A stretch of 64,000 nucleotides of DNA, taken from Streptomyces sp. NBC_00704. GTDB lineage: Bacteria > Actinomycetota > Actinomycetes > Streptomycetales > Streptomycetaceae. Every line of letters begins with the position of its first letter. Positions within the stretch are counted from its first letter, which is position 1. Under the pieces are notes generated by a model that was given only the letters and a program-made list of their open reading frames with translations, did not search any database and was not told the DNA's origin. This document shows positions 26,716 to 35,924 of this stretch, piece by piece. The position numbers and the translations under genes were made by a program. The stretch spans positions 1,732,501 through 1,796,500 of the forward strand of contig NZ_CP109000.1 of NCBI RefSeq assembly GCF_036226605.1, read 5' to 3'.

Positions 26716-26730
26716 AATCATAGGATGATT
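26716..26730. promoter_or_regulatory. perfect palindrome, likely GntR/FadR operator
   Basis: AATCATAGGATGATT is a perfect inverted repeat (six-base arms, three-base centre) in the 82-bp region between the divergent MFS and GntR genes. It lies right at the transporter start region. The position fits an autoregulated local repressor. Confidence 0.7.
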
Positions 26731-26783
26731 GGTTGTCCACGTCCGTGTGACCCCCGGCACCCCGAGCCGTGCGAAGGTGAGCC

Positions 26784-27473
26784 ATGCCCCTGAGCCATCC
26801 CCGCCGCTCGGCTCTGTCCGAGCAGGTCATCGCCGCGCTGCGCACCCAGATCACCTCGGGCGAGTGGCCGGTGGGATCCCGCATCCCCACCGAGCCCGAA
26901 CTGGTCGGGCAACTGGGCGTCGCGCGCAACACCGTCCGCGAGGCGGTCCGCGCGCTCGCGCACAACGGTCTGCTGGACATCCGGCAGGGTTCGGGCACCT
27001 ACGTCGTCGCGACCAGCGAACTGGCGGGCGTGATGCACCGGCGCTTCGCCGGCGCCGACCCCCGGCACATCGCCGAACTGCGCGCCGCGCTGGAGTCGAG
27101 CGCGGCGAAGCTCGCGGCCGAGCGGCGCACGGAGAAGGACCTCAAGCAGCTGGACGCGTTGCTGCTGCGGCGCGAGGAGGCCTGGGAGTCCGGCGACGCG
27201 GAGGCGTTCGTGGCGGCGGACACGACCTTCCACCTGGCGGTGGTCGCGGCCTCCCACAACGACGTCATGACGGCGACGTACGCGGACCTGGGCGAGGTGC
27301 TGCGGGACTGGCTGCGCGACGACGTCGGCGAGAAGCTGACGCCCGAGACGTACATGGACCATTCACGGCTGGTGGACGCGATCCGCGCGCGCGACGCGGA
27401 GACGGCCGCGGTCGAGGCGGCGACCTATCCCCTGCTGTGCCGGCCCGGGCGGTTCACCGCTTCCGGTGGCTGA
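26784..27473 (+). CDS. GntR-family regulator, FadR subfamily
   Basis: 229 residues. The winged helix is at 10-75 (LSEQVIAALRTQITSGEWPV, LGVARNTVREAVRAL, IRQGSGTYV). A helical FadR/FCD effector domain follows, with the metal- or ligand-binding residues of the family (AADTTFHLAVVAASHNDVM, MDHSRLVDAI). It likely represses the divergent MFS transporter through the palindrome and responds to a carboxylate-type ligand, as FCD proteins commonly do. Confidence 0.93.
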   Translation: MPLSHPRRSALSEQVIAALRTQITSGEWPVGSRIPTEPELVGQLGVARNTVREAVRALAHNGLLDIRQGSGTYVVATSELAGVMHRRFAGADPRHIAELRAALESSAAKLAAERRTEKDLKQLDALLLRREEAWESGDAEAFVAADTTFHLAVVAASHNDVMTATYADLGEVLRDWLRDDVGEKLTPETYMDHSRLVDAIRARDAETAAVEAATYPLLCRPGRFTASGG

Positions 27474-27786
27474 CCCAGGCCGAGCCGACCTCCTTCCAGC
27501 ACCGGCCGGTGAGCCGCACGGAACGGGCGGGACCGACGTCGGTGGGGGTGCCGTCGGTGTCCACGTCCCACCAGCGCGCGCACTCGATGTGCAGGGCGAC
27601 CCGGTCGGTGTCGGCGTAGGGGTTGTGACAGTGCGCGATCACGCGCGAGCCGTCGACCTCGATCCGGCACTCGGCGCCGAACGGTTCCGGGCGCTTCACG
27701 CGTGCGTGGCCGTGCGCGCCGTACGGCGGACAGAGGACGAGGGCGACCGCGGCGATCACCGGAGCGACACGACGGAACAGGGGCAC
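27454..27786 (-). CDS. small secreted protein of unknown function
   Basis: 110 residues from a GTG at 27786 with GAGGAGG eight bases upstream. The N-terminus LFRRVAPVIAAVALVLCPPY is a signal peptide ending near GAHGHA. The mature part has three cysteines (ECRIEVDG, AHCHNPY, HIECARWW) plus a late one (GRCWKEV), so two disulfides are possible. Its 3' end overlaps the convergent GntR gene by 20 bases. No known family. Confidence 0.75.
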   Translation of the reverse strand: MPLFRRVAPVIAAVALVLCPPYGAHGHARVKRPEPFGAECRIEVDGSRVIAHCHNPYADTDRVALHIECARWWDVDTDGTPTDVGPARSVRLTGRCWKEVGSAWVSHRKR

Positions 27787-27899
27787 AAGGGAACCTCCTC
27801 GGCAGAGCTGGGGAGGGCGGCGCGCGTGGGGAACGCGCACTCCAGAGTGCCTATCCGGGCGCCCGTGCCGCCCGGCCAGCTGGGCCGAACGAGTGACGG

Positions 27900-27952
27900 T
27901 GCCGTACGCGCGACAGGGCCGTACGCCGCACGACAGGGGCGTACGCGCGACG
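27900..27952. repeat. GTACGCGCGACAGGG repeats
   Basis: Three imperfect copies of GTACGCGCGACAGGGC/GTACGCCGCACGACAGGGGC run between the secreted-protein promoter and the fabI terminator. No gene is present. Confidence 0.55.
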
Positions 27953-27992
27953 GGTGAGGGCCCGCGTCCCCGGGGACGCGGGCCCTCACCCG
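27951..27992 (-). terminator. perfect 21-bp hairpin after fabI
   Basis: CGGGTGAGGGCCCGCGTCCC and its exact complement GGGACGCGGGCCCTCACCCG form a near loop-less stem 22 bases past the fabI stop. Confidence 0.85.
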
Positions 27993-28013
27993 TCAGGCGC
28001 GTTCAGCGGCAGA

Positions 28014-28781
28014 TCACGCGCCGATGGCGTGCAGACCGCCGTCCACGTGGACGATCTCGCCCGTGGTCTTCGGGAACCAGTCGCTCAGCAGGGCGACGAC
28101 GCCGCGGCCGGCCGGCTCGGGGTCCTTGAGGTCCCACTCGAGCGGGGAACGGCTGTCCCACACGGAGGCCAGTTCGCCGAAGCCCGGGATGGACTTGGCG
28201 GCCATGGAGCCCAGCGGGCCGGCCGAGACCAGGTTGCAGCGGATGTTCTGCTTGCCCAGGTCGCGGGCCATGTAGCGGCTGGTGGCCTCCAGGGCGGCCT
28301 TGGCGGGGCCCATCCAGTCGTACTGCGGCCAGGCGAACGAGGCGTCGAAGGTGAGGCCGACGACCGATCCGCCGTTCTGCATCAGCGGCAGGCAGGCCAT
28401 GGTCAGCGACTTCAGGGAGAACGCCGAGACGTGCATGGCCGTGGCGACCGACTCGAACGGCGTGTTGAGGAAGTTGCCGCCGAGCGCGTCCTGCGGGGCG
28501 AAGCCGATCGAGTGGACGACGCCGTCGAGGCCGCCGAGCTCCTCGCCGACGATGTCCGCGAGGCGGCCGAGGTGCTCGTCGTTGGTCACGTCCAGCTCGA
28601 TGACCTTGGTGGGCCTGGGGAGCTTCTTGGCGATGCGCTCGGTCAGCGTGGGACGCGGGAACGCGGTGAGGATGATCTCGGCGCCCTGCTCCTGGGCCAG
28701 CTTGGCGGTGTGGAAGGCGATGGAGGACTCCGTCAGCACACCGGTGATCAGGACGCGCTTGCCCTCGAGAATTCCGCTCAT
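28014..28781 (-). CDS. fabI: enoyl-[acyl-carrier-protein] reductase (NADH), InhA-type
   Basis: 255 residues. The cofactor loop reads ITGVLTESSIAFHTAKLAQE, as in mycobacterial InhA. The catalytic pair lies in WPQYDWMGPAKAALE (Tyr and Lys), with substrate loop SAGPLGSMAAKSIPGF. It reduces enoyl-ACP in the last step of each fatty-acid elongation cycle. The gene follows fabG by 5 bases, forming the conserved fabG-fabI operon. Confidence 0.97.
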   Translation of the reverse strand: MSGILEGKRVLITGVLTESSIAFHTAKLAQEQGAEIILTAFPRPTLTERIAKKLPRPTKVIELDVTNDEHLGRLADIVGEELGGLDGVVHSIGFAPQDALGGNFLNTPFESVATAMHVSAFSLKSLTMACLPLMQNGGSVVGLTFDASFAWPQYDWMGPAKAALEATSRYMARDLGKQNIRCNLVSAGPLGSMAAKSIPGFGELASVWDSRSPLEWDLKDPEPAGRGVVALLSDWFPKTTGEIVHVDGGLHAIGA

Positions 28782-28786
28782 GATGA

Positions 28787-29506
28787 TCAGTGACCCATTC
28801 CCAGTCCGCCGTCAACGGGGATGACGGCTCCAGTGATGTACGAGGCGTCGTCCGAAGCGAGGAACCGCACCGTCGCGGCGATCTCCTCCGGCTGCGCGTA
28901 CCTGCCGAGCGGGACCTGCGAGACGATGCCCGCGCGCTGCTCGTCGGTGAGCGCCTTGGTCATGTCGGTGTCGACGAAGCCGGGCGCGACGACGTTGAAA
29001 GTGATGTTGCGCGATCCCAGCTCACGGGCCAGGGAGCGCGCGAAGCCGACCAGGGCGGCCTTGGAGGCGGCGTAGTTCGCCTGTCCCGGCGAACCGTACA
29101 GTCCGACCACCGAGGAGATGAGCACGACGCGGCCCTTCTTGGCGCGCAGCATGCCGCGGTTGGCGCGCTTGACCACCCGGAAGGCGCCGGTCAGGTTGGT
29201 GTCGATGACCGAGGTGAAGTCCTCCTCGCTCATCCGCATCAGGAGCTGGTCCTTGGTGATGCCGGCGTTGGCGATCAGGATCTCGACCGGGCCGTGCTGC
29301 GCCTCGATCTCCTTGTAGGCCTGCTCCACCTGCTCGGGATCGGTGATGTCGCACCTGACGGCGAGGCAGCCCAGTTCCGTCAGGGCGGCCGGCGGCTCGC
29401 CCGAGCGGTACGTGATCGCGACCTTGTCGCCGGCGTCGGCGAACGCGCGGGCGATGGCGAGGCCGATGCCCCGGTTTCCTCCGGTGACGAGAACCGAGCG
29501 GCTCAA
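28787..29506 (-). CDS. fabG: 3-oxoacyl-[acyl-carrier-protein] reductase
   Basis: 239 residues from a TTG at 29506 (LSRSVLVTGGNRGIGLAIAR) with AAAGGG upstream. TGGNRGIG, NAG (IANAGITKDQLLMRM), the catalytic Ser in VVLISSVVGLYGS, and Tyr/Lys in NYAASKAALVGFARSL are all present. It reduces 3-oxoacyl-ACP with NADPH and is the first gene of the fabG-fabI operon. The promoter lies in the 243-bp region shared with the divergent tldD gene. Confidence 0.96.
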   Translation of the reverse strand: MSRSVLVTGGNRGIGLAIARAFADAGDKVAITYRSGEPPAALTELGCLAVRCDITDPEQVEQAYKEIEAQHGPVEILIANAGITKDQLLMRMSEEDFTSVIDTNLTGAFRVVKRANRGMLRAKKGRVVLISSVVGLYGSPGQANYAASKAALVGFARSLARELGSRNITFNVVAPGFVDTDMTKALTDEQRAGIVSQVPLGRYAQPEEIAATVRFLASDDASYITGAVIPVDGGLGMGH

Positions 29507-29749
29507 CGGATCACCCTTTCGATTGGGATCTGACGCGCCTGCCCGCACTCTCGACGGCAGGCGGCTTCCCTCGAAACCTATCGGTCCGCTTCGGCCCGCG
29601 GACATTCGGGCACCGACAGTGGCACACGGGACTGGCTGTCGGGTCCCTACAGAAAGTTTGCGCAAGCCCGGCGGAAGGTGTGGTCCACCGGTCGCCGGGC
29701 GCGACATGATCGAGGTCTTCACACGCGACGACACCAGGGAGAGACGTAG

Positions 29750-31273
29750 GTGCCCCATAGCATCGATGAAAGTTTCACGGCCCTACCCCTACGCGCCCTC
29801 GCCGACGCCGCTCTCGCACGCGCGCGTGCGCTCGGGGCGGCTCACGCCGACTTCCGGTTCGAGCGGGTGCGCAGCGCGTCGTGGCGGCTGCGGGACGCCA
29901 AGCCCGCCGGGTCGTCCGACACGACCGACCTCGGGTACGCGGTGCGGGTCGTGCACGGCGGGACGTGGGGCTTCGCCTCCGGGGTGGACCTGACCATGGA
30001 CGCGGCGGCCCGCGTCGCCTCGCAGGCCGTGGCGATGGCCAAGCTGTCCGCGCAGGTGATCAAGGCCGCGGGGTCCGACGAACGCGTCGAGCTGGCCGAC
30101 GAGCCCGTGCACGCCGACCGGACGTGGATCTCGTCCTACGAGATCGACCCGTTCACCGTGCCGGACGAGGAGAAGGCGGCGCTCCTCGCGGACTGGAGCG
30201 CGCGGCTGCTCGCGGCGAACGGGATCAACCACGTGGACGCCTCGCTGCTCACCGTCCACGAGAACAAGTTCTACGCGGACACGGCCGGCACCGTGACCAC
30301 CCAGCAGCGGGTGCGGCTGCACCCGGCGCTGAACGCGGTGTCGGTCGACGAGTCCAGCGGCGAGTTCGACTCGATGCGCACGATCGCGCCGCCCGCCGGC
30401 CGCGGCTGGGAGTACCTCACAGGAACCGGCTGGGACTGGGACGACGAGCTGGCGCGGATCCCGGAGCTGCTCGCCGAGAAGATGCGCGCGCCGAGCGTGG
30501 AGCCGGGACTGTACGACCTGGTGGTGGACCCGTCCAACCTGTGGCTGACGATCCACGAGTCCATCGGTCACGCCACCGAGCTGGACCGCGCCCTCGGCTA
30601 CGAGGCTGCCTACGCCGGCACCTCCTTCGCCACCTTCGACCAGCTCGGCAAGCTGCGCTACGGCTCGGACCTGATGAACGTCACGGGCGACCGCACCGCC
30701 GAGCACGGCCTGGCGACCGTCGGCTACGACGACGAGGGCGTCGCGGCCCAGTCCTGGGACCTGGTGAAGGACGGCACGCTCGTCGGCTATCAGCTGGACC
30801 GGCGGATCGCGAAGCTGACCGGGTTCGAGCGGTCCAACGGCTGCGCGTTCGCCGACTCCCCCGGCCATGTGCCGGTGCAGCGCATGGCCAACGTGTCGCT
30901 GCGGCCGGATCCCGCCGGGATGTCCACCGACGACCTCGTCGGCAGCGTCGACCGCGGGATCTACGTCGTCGGCGACCGCTCCTGGTCCATCGACATGCAG
31001 CGCTACAACTTCCAGTTCACCGGGCAGCGGTTCTTCCGGATCGAGAACGGGCGGATCACCGGGCAGCTGCGGGACGTGGCCTACCAGGCGACGACGACGG
31101 ACTTCTGGGGCTCGATGGCGGCGGTGGGCGGCCCGCAGACCTACGTCCTGGGCGGCGCGTTCAACTGCGGCAAGGCCCAGCCCGGCCAGGTGGCGGCGGT
31201 GTCGCACGGCTGCCCGTCGGCCCTGTTTAAGGGCGTCAACATTCTGAACACCACGCAGGAGGCCGGCCGATGA
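29750..31273 (+). CDS. tldD: metallopeptidase TldD
   Basis: 507 residues from a GTG at 29750. The zinc motif HExxxH is seen as IHESIGHATELDRAL. The C-terminal region carries the conserved glycine-rich FNCGKAQPGQ and VSHGCPSA. TldD and its partner TldE form a heterodimeric protease that degrades unfolded peptides and matures some RiPPs. Its stop overlaps the pmbA start (ATGA), giving equal expression. No RiPP precursor is visible close by. Confidence 0.95.
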   Translation: MPHSIDESFTALPLRALADAALARARALGAAHADFRFERVRSASWRLRDAKPAGSSDTTDLGYAVRVVHGGTWGFASGVDLTMDAAARVASQAVAMAKLSAQVIKAAGSDERVELADEPVHADRTWISSYEIDPFTVPDEEKAALLADWSARLLAANGINHVDASLLTVHENKFYADTAGTVTTQQRVRLHPALNAVSVDESSGEFDSMRTIAPPAGRGWEYLTGTGWDWDDELARIPELLAEKMRAPSVEPGLYDLVVDPSNLWLTIHESIGHATELDRALGYEAAYAGTSFATFDQLGKLRYGSDLMNVTGDRTAEHGLATVGYDDEGVAAQSWDLVKDGTLVGYQLDRRIAKLTGFERSNGCAFADSPGHVPVQRMANVSLRPDPAGMSTDDLVGSVDRGIYVVGDRSWSIDMQRYNFQFTGQRFFRIENGRITGQLRDVAYQATTTDFWGSMAAVGGPQTYVLGGAFNCGKAQPGQVAAVSHGCPSALFKGVNILNTTQEAGR

Positions 31274-32664
31274 GCGCCCGTAGCACCAAGCCGCACGAGG
31301 TCGTCGAGCGCGCCCTCGAGCTGTCGCGGGCGGACGGCTGCGTCGTCATCGCCGACGAGCAGTCGACGGCCAACCTGCGCTGGGCGGGCAACACGCTGAC
31401 GACGAACGGCGTCACGCGCGGGCGCACACTCACCGTGATCGCCACGGTCGACGGCAAGGAGGGCACCGCGTCGGGCGTCGTCTCGCGGGCCGCGGTGACC
31501 CCGGACGAGCTGGAGCCCCTCGTGCGGGCCGCCGAGGCCGCCGCGCGCGGGGCGGGACCCGCCGAGGACGCGCAGCCTCTGGTGACGGGCGTGGCGCCCT
31601 CCCCGGAGTTCACCGACCCGCCCGCGGAGACCTCCTCGGCGGTGTTCGCCGACTTCGCCCCGGCCCTGGGCGAGGCGTTCGCCCGCGCGCGGGCCGGCGG
31701 CCGCGAACTGTACGGGTTCGCCAACCACGAACTGGTCTCGACGTACCTGGGCACCTCGACCGGCCTGAGGCTGCGGCACGACCAGCCGAACGGGACGCTG
31801 GAGCTGAACGCCAAGTCCCCGGACCGCACGCGCTCGGCCTGGGCGGGGCGTTCCACGCGGGACTTCAAGGACGTCGACCCGGCGGCGCTCGACGCGGAGC
31901 TGGCCGTACGGCTGGGCTGGGCGCGGCGGCGGATCGAGCTGCCCGCCGGGCGGTACGAAACGCTGCTGCCGCCCACGGCGGTGGCCGACCTGCTGATCTA
32001 CCAGCTGTGGTCGGCGTCGGGCCGGGACGCGACCGAGGGCCGCACGGTGTTCTCCAAGCCCGGCGGCGGCACCCGGCTCGGCGAACGGCTGACCGAGCTG
32101 CCGCTGACCCTGCGCAGCGACCCGCACGAGCCGGGCCTCGAGTCGGCGCCGTTCGTCATCGCGCACTCCTCGGGCGGCGACCAGTCGGTGTTCGACAACG
32201 GGCTGCCGCTGCGCTCCACCCGATGGGTCGACGCGGGCGAGCTGAGGCATCTGACGACCACCCGGCACAGCGCCGCCCTGACCGGGCTGCCGACGGCTCC
32301 GGCGGGCGACAACCTGATTCTGGACGGCGGCGAGGACCGCTCCCTGGAGGAGATGGTGGCGAGCACCCGGCGCGGGCTGCTGCTGACCTGCCTGTGGTAC
32401 ATCCGCGAGGTCGACCCGGCGACCCTGCTGCTGACCGGCCTGACCCGGGACGGCGTCTACCTCGTCGAGGACGGCGAGGTCGTCGGCGAGGTGAACAACT
32501 TCCGCTTCAACGAGTCGCCGGTCGGTCTGCTGGGCCGGGCCTCGGAGGCGGGACGCACGGAGAAGACGCTGCCCCGGGAGTGGAGCGACTGGTTCACCAG
32601 GGCCGCGATGCCCGCGCTGCGGGTGCCGGATTTCAATATGAGTTCTGTCAGCCAGGGCGTATAA
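31270..32664 (+). CDS. pmbA: metallopeptidase partner TldE/PmbA
   Basis: 464 residues of the same superfamily as TldD but without HExxxH, as expected for the non-catalytic partner. Recognised parts are ANLRWAGNTLTTNGVTRG near the N-terminus, RDFKDVDP, LLIYQLWSASGRDATEGRTV and a C-terminal VGEVNNFRFNESPVGLL. Translationally coupled to tldD. Confidence 0.94.
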   Translation: MSARSTKPHEVVERALELSRADGCVVIADEQSTANLRWAGNTLTTNGVTRGRTLTVIATVDGKEGTASGVVSRAAVTPDELEPLVRAAEAAARGAGPAEDAQPLVTGVAPSPEFTDPPAETSSAVFADFAPALGEAFARARAGGRELYGFANHELVSTYLGTSTGLRLRHDQPNGTLELNAKSPDRTRSAWAGRSTRDFKDVDPAALDAELAVRLGWARRRIELPAGRYETLLPPTAVADLLIYQLWSASGRDATEGRTVFSKPGGGTRLGERLTELPLTLRSDPHEPGLESAPFVIAHSSGGDQSVFDNGLPLRSTRWVDAGELRHLTTTRHSAALTGLPTAPAGDNLILDGGEDRSLEEMVASTRRGLLLTCLWYIREVDPATLLLTGLTRDGVYLVEDGEVVGEVNNFRFNESPVGLLGRASEAGRTEKTLPREWSDWFTRAAMPALRVPDFNMSSVSQGV

Positions 32665-32745
32665 CCTCATAGCCGGCGGTCGTCCGGTCGACCGGTCCGA
32701 CCGCCCGCAGAGCATCACGAAGACCACCTAGGAGATACGAGAACC

Positions 32746-34011
32746 GTGACGGACATCGTCGACGAGCTGAAGTGGCGCGGCCTGTGGGCCCTGTCCACCG
32801 ACGAGGACGCTTTGCGCAAGGCGCTCGCGGACGGTCCCGTCACGTTCTATTGCGGTTTCGACCCCACCGCGGCCAGCCTGCACGTCGGTCACCTGGTGCA
32901 GGTCCTCACCATGCGCCGGCTCCAGCAGGCGGGCCTGCGTCCGCTGGCCCTGGTGGGCGGCGCGACCGGCCAGATCGGCGACCCCCGCCCCACGGCGGAG
33001 CGCACGCTGAACGACCCGGAGACGGTCGCGAACTGGGTGACGCGGCTGCGCGCGCAGATCGAGCCGTTCCTGTCCTTCGAGGGCGAGAACGCCGCGGTGA
33101 TGGTCAACAACCTGGACTGGACGGCCGGGCTGTCGGCCATCGAGTTCCTGCGGGACATCGGCAAGCACTTCCGCGTCAACAAGATGCTGACCAAGGACTC
33201 GGTCGCCCGGCGGCTGGAGTCCCAGGAGGGCATCAGCTACACGGAGTTCAGCTACCAGTTGCTCCAGGGCATGGACTTCCTGGAGCTGTACCGCCGCTAC
33301 GGCTGCACGCTCCAGCAGGGCGGCAGCGACCAGTGGGGCAACCTCACGGCCGGCCTGGACCTCATCCACCGGCTGGAGCCGGAGGCCGAGGCGCACTGTC
33401 TTGCGACGCCGCTGATGGTCAAGGCGGACGGCACCAAGTTCGGCAAGACCGAGGGCGGCGCCGTCTGGCTCGACCCGGAGCTGACGACCCCGTACGCGTT
33501 CTACCAGTTCTGGCTGAACGTGGACGACCGGGATATCTCGACGTACTCGCGGATCCTGTCCTTCCGGTCCCGCGAGGAGTTGGAGGAGCTGGAGCGGCAG
33601 ACCGAGGAGCGTCCGCAGGCGCGTGCCGCGCAGCGCGCGCTGGCCGAGGAGCTGACGACGCTGGTGCACGGCGCCGACCAGACGGCCGCGGTGATCGCCG
33701 CGTCCAAGGCCCTCTTCGGCCAGGGCGAGCTGAGCGGGCTCGACGAGCGGACGCTGGCCGCGGCCCTCTCCGAGGTGCCGCACGTCCGGGTCGCCGAGCC
33801 GGGCCCGGTCGTCGACCTGTTCGCCGAGGTCGGCCTGGTGGCCAGCAAGTCGGCCGCCCGGCGGACGGTGAAGGAGGGCGGGGCTTACGTGAACAACGTC
33901 AAGGTCACGGCCGAGGACGCGGTCCCCGCGCGCGAGGACCTGCTGCACGGCCGGTGGCTGGTGCTGCGGCGCGGCAAGAAGAACCTGGCCGCGGTGGAAA
34001 TCACCGGTTGA
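32746..34011 (+). CDS. tyrS: tyrosyl-tRNA synthetase
   Basis: 421 residues from a GTG at 32746. Class I signatures are the HIGH equivalent in [15 protein letters not shown] and the KMSKS equivalent in [13 protein letters not shown]. Tyrosine and tRNA contacts appear in [15 protein letters not shown] and GGSDQWGN. An S4 RNA-binding domain lies at the C-terminus ([20 protein letters not shown]). It charges tRNA-Tyr. The last codons and stop (ACCGGTTGA) are the first unit of the tandem array that follows. Confidence 0.97.
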   Translation: MTDIVDELKWRGLWALSTDEDALRKALADGPVTFYCGFDPTAASLHVGHLVQVLTMRRLQQAGLRPLALVGGATGQIGDPRPTAERTLNDPETVANWVTRLRAQIEPFLSFEGENAAVMVNNLDWTAGLSAIEFLRDIGKHFRVNKMLTKDSVARRLESQEGISYTEFSYQLLQGMDFLELYRRYGCTLQQGGSDQWGNLTAGLDLIHRLEPEAEAHCLATPLMVKADGTKFGKTEGGAVWLDPELTTPYAFYQFWLNVDDRDISTYSRILSFRSREELEELERQTEERPQARAAQRALAEELTTLVHGADQTAAVIAASKALFGQGELSGLDERTLAAALSEVPHVRVAEPGPVVDLFAEVGLVASKSAARRTVKEGGAYVNNVKVTAEDAVPAREDLLHGRWLVLRRGKKNLAAVEITG

Positions 34012-34296
34012 CCGGAACGGCTACCGGTTGACGGGAGTGGCTACCGGTTGACGGGAGTTCCATCAGTTGACCGCGACGGCAACCGTTGACCGGACCGGCG
34101 GCTGGTTGATCTCAGCGTCAATCGTTGACCGGAACAGCCGGCAGTTGACCGGAGCGGTAACCCATTGACCGGAGCAGCCGTCGGCTGACCGGAACGGTAT
34201 CCGGTTGATCGGAGCCGCCACGGGTTGACCGGAGCGGTATCCAGTTGACCGGAGCGGTATCCGGTTGATCGGGGCAGCCACCGGTCGACCTGTGAA
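34003..34296 (+). repeat. about 14 tandem copies of a 20-bp unit after tyrS
   Basis: The unit GGTTGACCGGAGCGGTATCC repeats head to tail with substitutions and one- or two-base length changes (17-22 bp per unit). The first unit contains the tyrS stop TGA, so every full copy carries GGTTGA or GTTGACC. The right-hand units (34228-34280) are nearly identical, while those near tyrS are more diverged. There are no spacers and no gene. Confidence 0.9.
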
Positions 34297-34329
34297 GCGC
34301 AGCGCACGGCTCACGGCTGACGACGCACC

Positions 34330-34359
34330 AGGGGCGGCTTCCCGCGAGGGACCGCCCCT
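34330..34359. terminator. hairpin between tyrS array and convergent gene
   Basis: AGGGGCGG and CCGCCCCT pair, with an inner TCCC/GGGA stem around GCGA. It serves tyrS beyond the repeat array and the convergent YeaQ-type gene. Confidence 0.7.
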
Positions 34360-34482
34360 TCGTCGTCCCGCGTCAGCATGTGCACATGTGCACAACCGAC
34401 CGCTTGGGCTCAGCCGCTCCTCGACGCGGCCCCGCTCCTCGGCGCGTCCCACCTGGCGCGGCGCGCCCTTCGGGCGGGTGCC

Positions 34483-34761
34483 TCAGGCTCGCTGCTTCCG
34501 CTTGCCCAGCGTCGCCATGTACAGCATGTCGCCCAGGGCGACGATGATGATCGCGGCGATCAGCTGGAACGCGTGACGGCTCCAGTCGATGCCGGGTGTG
34601 GACTCCACCCCCACGGCACGGGCGACCGCGTTGCCCACGATGGCGCCCAGCATGCCGAAGATGGTGGTCAGCCAGAGTGGACTGTGCTGCTTGCCCGGAA
34701 TGATCGCCTTGGCGATCAGGCCCAGCACGAATCCCACGATGATCGCCCACAACCAGCCCAT
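34483..34761 (-). CDS. GlsB/YeaQ/YmgE family membrane protein
   Basis: 92 residues with three hydrophobic helices (WLWAIIVGFVLGLIAKAIIP, LTTIFGMLGAIVGNAVA, AFQLIAAIIIVALGDMLYM). The first helix with GLIAKAIIPGK is the family hallmark. These proteins are induced by general stress in other bacteria. The molecular role is unknown. Monocistronic. Confidence 0.9.
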   Translation of the reverse strand: MGWLWAIIVGFVLGLIAKAIIPGKQHSPLWLTTIFGMLGAIVGNAVARAVGVESTPGIDWSRHAFQLIAAIIIVALGDMLYMATLGKRKQRA

Positions 34762-34964
34762 TTTGACGCCTCCTCGTACGGCCCTACGCCGACATTGCCC
34801 TCAGTGTCGGTCCGGTCGCCGTACGGCGCATGTCGGGTACGGCCGTACGCGCGACGGCGCAGCCGTCCGTCCCGGTGAGGGACGCCCCGGCCTCGGCGGG
34901 GGCCCGGGCGCGGCGTACCGTGGAGAGTCGGTGAGAGGCCGAGGCGGGCGGACGGTGGATTGTG

Positions 34965-35402
34965 ATGCGGAAGCAGGGCGGTGGCGGGAACGTCGAGGTG
35001 TTCCGGATCACCGGGGCACGGCAGGGTCTCCAGGACGACGTGCGGGGCCGGCAGCGCCGGTACATCATCTCGATGTCGGTGCGCACCGTGGCGGTGATCC
35101 TGGCGGCGAGCCTGTGGAACGTGGAACGGCATGTGGCCGTCGTGGCGTTGGTCCTGGGGTTGGTGCTCCCCTATGTCGCGGTGGTGATCGCGAACGCGGG
35201 GCGGGAGAACGTGCCCTCGCTCCCCTCGACGTTCCTGACCGCTCCGGTCCGGCCGATGATCGCCCAGCCGCAGGCCGACGACGAGCGCGCGGGGGCGGCC
35301 CCGCAAGCGGAATCCGGCCCGCGGGACGAGGGCGCGCCGGAGGCAGGCCGGCACGAATCCGCGCACGAATCCGCGCACGGTCCGGGCGATCGGAGGCCGT
35401 GA
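34965..35402 (+). CDS. DUF3099 domain membrane protein
   Basis: 145 residues. A short cytosolic N-terminus (VFRITGARQGLQDDVRGRQR) precedes two membrane helices (VRTVAVILAASLWNV, HVAVVALVLGLVLPYVAVVI). A disordered Glu/Ala/His tail follows with the repeat ESAHESAHG. The layout and RITGA..R.R..YIISM pattern fit DUF3099, an actinobacterial family of unknown function. A GTG at 34962 is an alternative start. Confidence 0.8.
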   Translation: MRKQGGGGNVEVFRITGARQGLQDDVRGRQRRYIISMSVRTVAVILAASLWNVERHVAVVALVLGLVLPYVAVVIANAGRENVPSLPSTFLTAPVRPMIAQPQADDERAGAAPQAESGPRDEGAPEAGRHESAHESAHGPGDRRP

Positions 35403-35543
35403 ACGGGCTGTGCGCGAACAGTGAACCGGCTGTGCGACAAGCTCAGGAAAAGCTCAGATCAATCATGTTGTTCCAGTGCCGTCGGGACGGTCGGCCGTGA
35501 CATACTTCGTACGCGCTCCGCATCCCCCGTCGGAGCGACGGAC

Positions 35544-35581
35544 CGACGCCGGGCAGCTCCCCCCGTGGCTGCTCGGCGTCG
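35544..35581 (+). terminator. hairpin upstream of the 72-residue gene
   Basis: CGACGCCGGGCAGC and GCTGCTCGGCGTCG pair with a single wobble around TCCCCCCGTG and are followed by CCTTTGTGTG. It lies 30 bases before the next start. It may end the DUF3099 transcript or act as an attenuator in the leader of the next gene. The sequence alone does not decide. Confidence 0.5.
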
Positions 35582-35611
35582 CCTTTGTGTGCGTGTGGGT
35601 GAGACGAAGCA

Positions 35612-35830
35612 GTGAGTGACGAGACCCCTGTCTGTTCCGCCAAGGGCTGCCGTGTGGACGCGGTGTGGGTGCTGGCGTGGAACAACCCGAAGCTCCACAC
35701 GCCCGAGCGGCGCAAGACGTGGCTCGCCTGCGAGGAGCACCGCGAGCATCTGTCGCAGTTCCTCGGAGTGCGCGGCTTCCTCAAGGACGTCGTCCCGCTG
35801 ACCGAGTGGGAGTCCGCGCAGCACCCGTAG
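35612..35830 (+). CDS. small Cys/His-containing protein of unknown function
   Basis: 72 residues from a GTG at 35612. CSAKGC near the N-terminus and WLACEEHREHLSQFL in the middle give three cysteines and two histidines in a zinc-ribbon-like spacing. WVLAWNNPKLHTPERRKTW looks like a conserved core. I recognise it as a conserved actinobacterial type but not by function. It is convergent with moaA. Confidence 0.7.
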   Translation: MSDETPVCSAKGCRVDAVWVLAWNNPKLHTPERRKTWLACEEHREHLSQFLGVRGFLKDVVPLTEWESAQHP

Positions 35831-35924
35831 CCCTTCTCGCAGGCCTTGTCCCACGCCTTCTCGGGGCCCTCCTCCTGGTACTCGACGGGCGCCCTCGGCG
35901 GTCCCGTCGTCCTGTGCCGGGGCC

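Noticed and set aside
34003..34296. 20-bp tyrS repeats as CRISPR or regulator iterons
   Set aside because: Units are contiguous, without spacers, and diverge by substitutions. No replication gene lies nearby.
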